A DNA stretch of 64,000 nt, taken from positions 93,198 to 157,197 of the forward strand of contig JBBHKE010001956.1 in the NCBI GenBank assembly GCA_037447655.1, in the 5' to 3' direction. Positions 63,601 through 64,000 of the stretch are shown one piece after another. The position numbers were made by a program, and so were the translations under genes. Positions within the stretch are counted from its first letter, which is position 1; the number at the start of each line of letters is the position of its first letter. Source of the stretch: Zygnema cylindricum. Taxonomy: Eukaryota > Streptophyta > Zygnematophyceae > Zygnematales > Zygnemataceae. Below the pieces are notes generated by a model that saw only the letters and a list, made by a program, of their open reading frames with translations, was not told the DNA's origin and did no database searches.

Positions 63601-64000
63601 GTATAGAGATTACCATTACCTCCCATCTTCTTTCTTTTTTCCCTTTAATTTGATCCTGTTCCTCGTCTATTTTTAATTTTCTTTATACTTTACGAATTGT
63701 CACTCTTTCCATTCATGTGCACAGGCTTAAAATATTCAGTTAGTGGTTTTTTACACATTAAATGGTTTATAGTGGTTTATGTGAAGTTTATCTTATGTTT
63801 CTTTTTTTTGTTTAATGTATGTTTTTTGTTTTACTTTTTAAATAAATCCTATTTTGTTCGTCTATTTCCTTATTTTTACATGTTTTGGAAAGTTTGTATT
63901 AAAATCATATGTTATTTCATTTGTTTATTAATATTTATTTATTTTTTGTTATTCAGGTGTAAGTGTTTTTATTTCGACTTTTGGGAGTTATATTTTAGGT
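63601..64000. other. AT-rich right edge
   Basis: Very T-rich sequence; no gene or repeat recognised. Confidence 0.4.

Overview
The window is nuclear DNA of a streptophyte, either a land plant or a charophyte alga. The evidence is the gene set: a plant-type receptor-like cytoplasmic kinase, a CHASE-domain hybrid histidine kinase of the cytokinin-receptor type, a plastid-type DUF1995 protein and a plant Sey1/RHD3-type ER-fusion GTPase. All carry many GT-AG introns and sit in long AT-rich, transposon-filled spacers. The sparse genes and abundance of DNA-transposon remnants fit a large genome; the species cannot be named from the sequence alone.

Layout. 1-945 (minus): 5' exon of a receptor-like cytoplasmic kinase that runs off the left edge. 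946-14034: no gene. This spacer holds three hAT-like non-autonomous transposons with 8-bp target duplications, a GC-rich minisatellite, a solo Copia LTR with a perfect 5-bp target duplication, an LTR fragment, a dispersed 0.3-kb repeat pair and two mariner-like MITEs. 14035-26158 (plus): a CHASE hybrid histidine kinase, 15 exons, 1316 codons, open with consistent phases at every junction. 26159-29281: spacer with a fold-back element and a roughly 90-bp tandem repeat. 29282-35176 (minus): a ten-exon DUF1995 gene of 373 codons. 35177-38000: spacer with a perfect 32-bp palindrome, a second type of hAT element and a polypyrimidine/polypurine block.

38000-55120: a cluster of decayed Ty1/Copia retrotransposons from two families, in both orientations and broken into one another. 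Family 1 lies on the outside (minus on the left, plus on the right); in each arm the LTR after pol leads straight into a second gag start. Family 2 lies in the centre. Its primer-binding site matches the anticodon arm of initiator tRNA-Met, as in half-tRNA-primed Copia elements. 55120-56280: spacer. 56368-61721 (minus): a Sey1/RHD3-type GTPase gene. The GTPase domain and first helical part are well preserved over 14-15 exons, but the C-terminal part expected of the family is not recognisable before the Copia cluster. 61722-64000: upstream spacer with a tandemly duplicated segment, each copy carrying a mariner-like MITE.

The four host genes are unrelated in function (surface/cytoplasmic signalling, cytokinin-type phosphorelay, plastid protein, ER membrane fusion) and share no operon-like organisation. 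I found no tRNA, rRNA or CRISPR array, and no undescribed multi-gene system. The most unusual signals are the duplicated phosphoacceptor/splice-donor segment in the histidine kinase, the half-tRNA primer site and the apparently truncated Sey1 gene.
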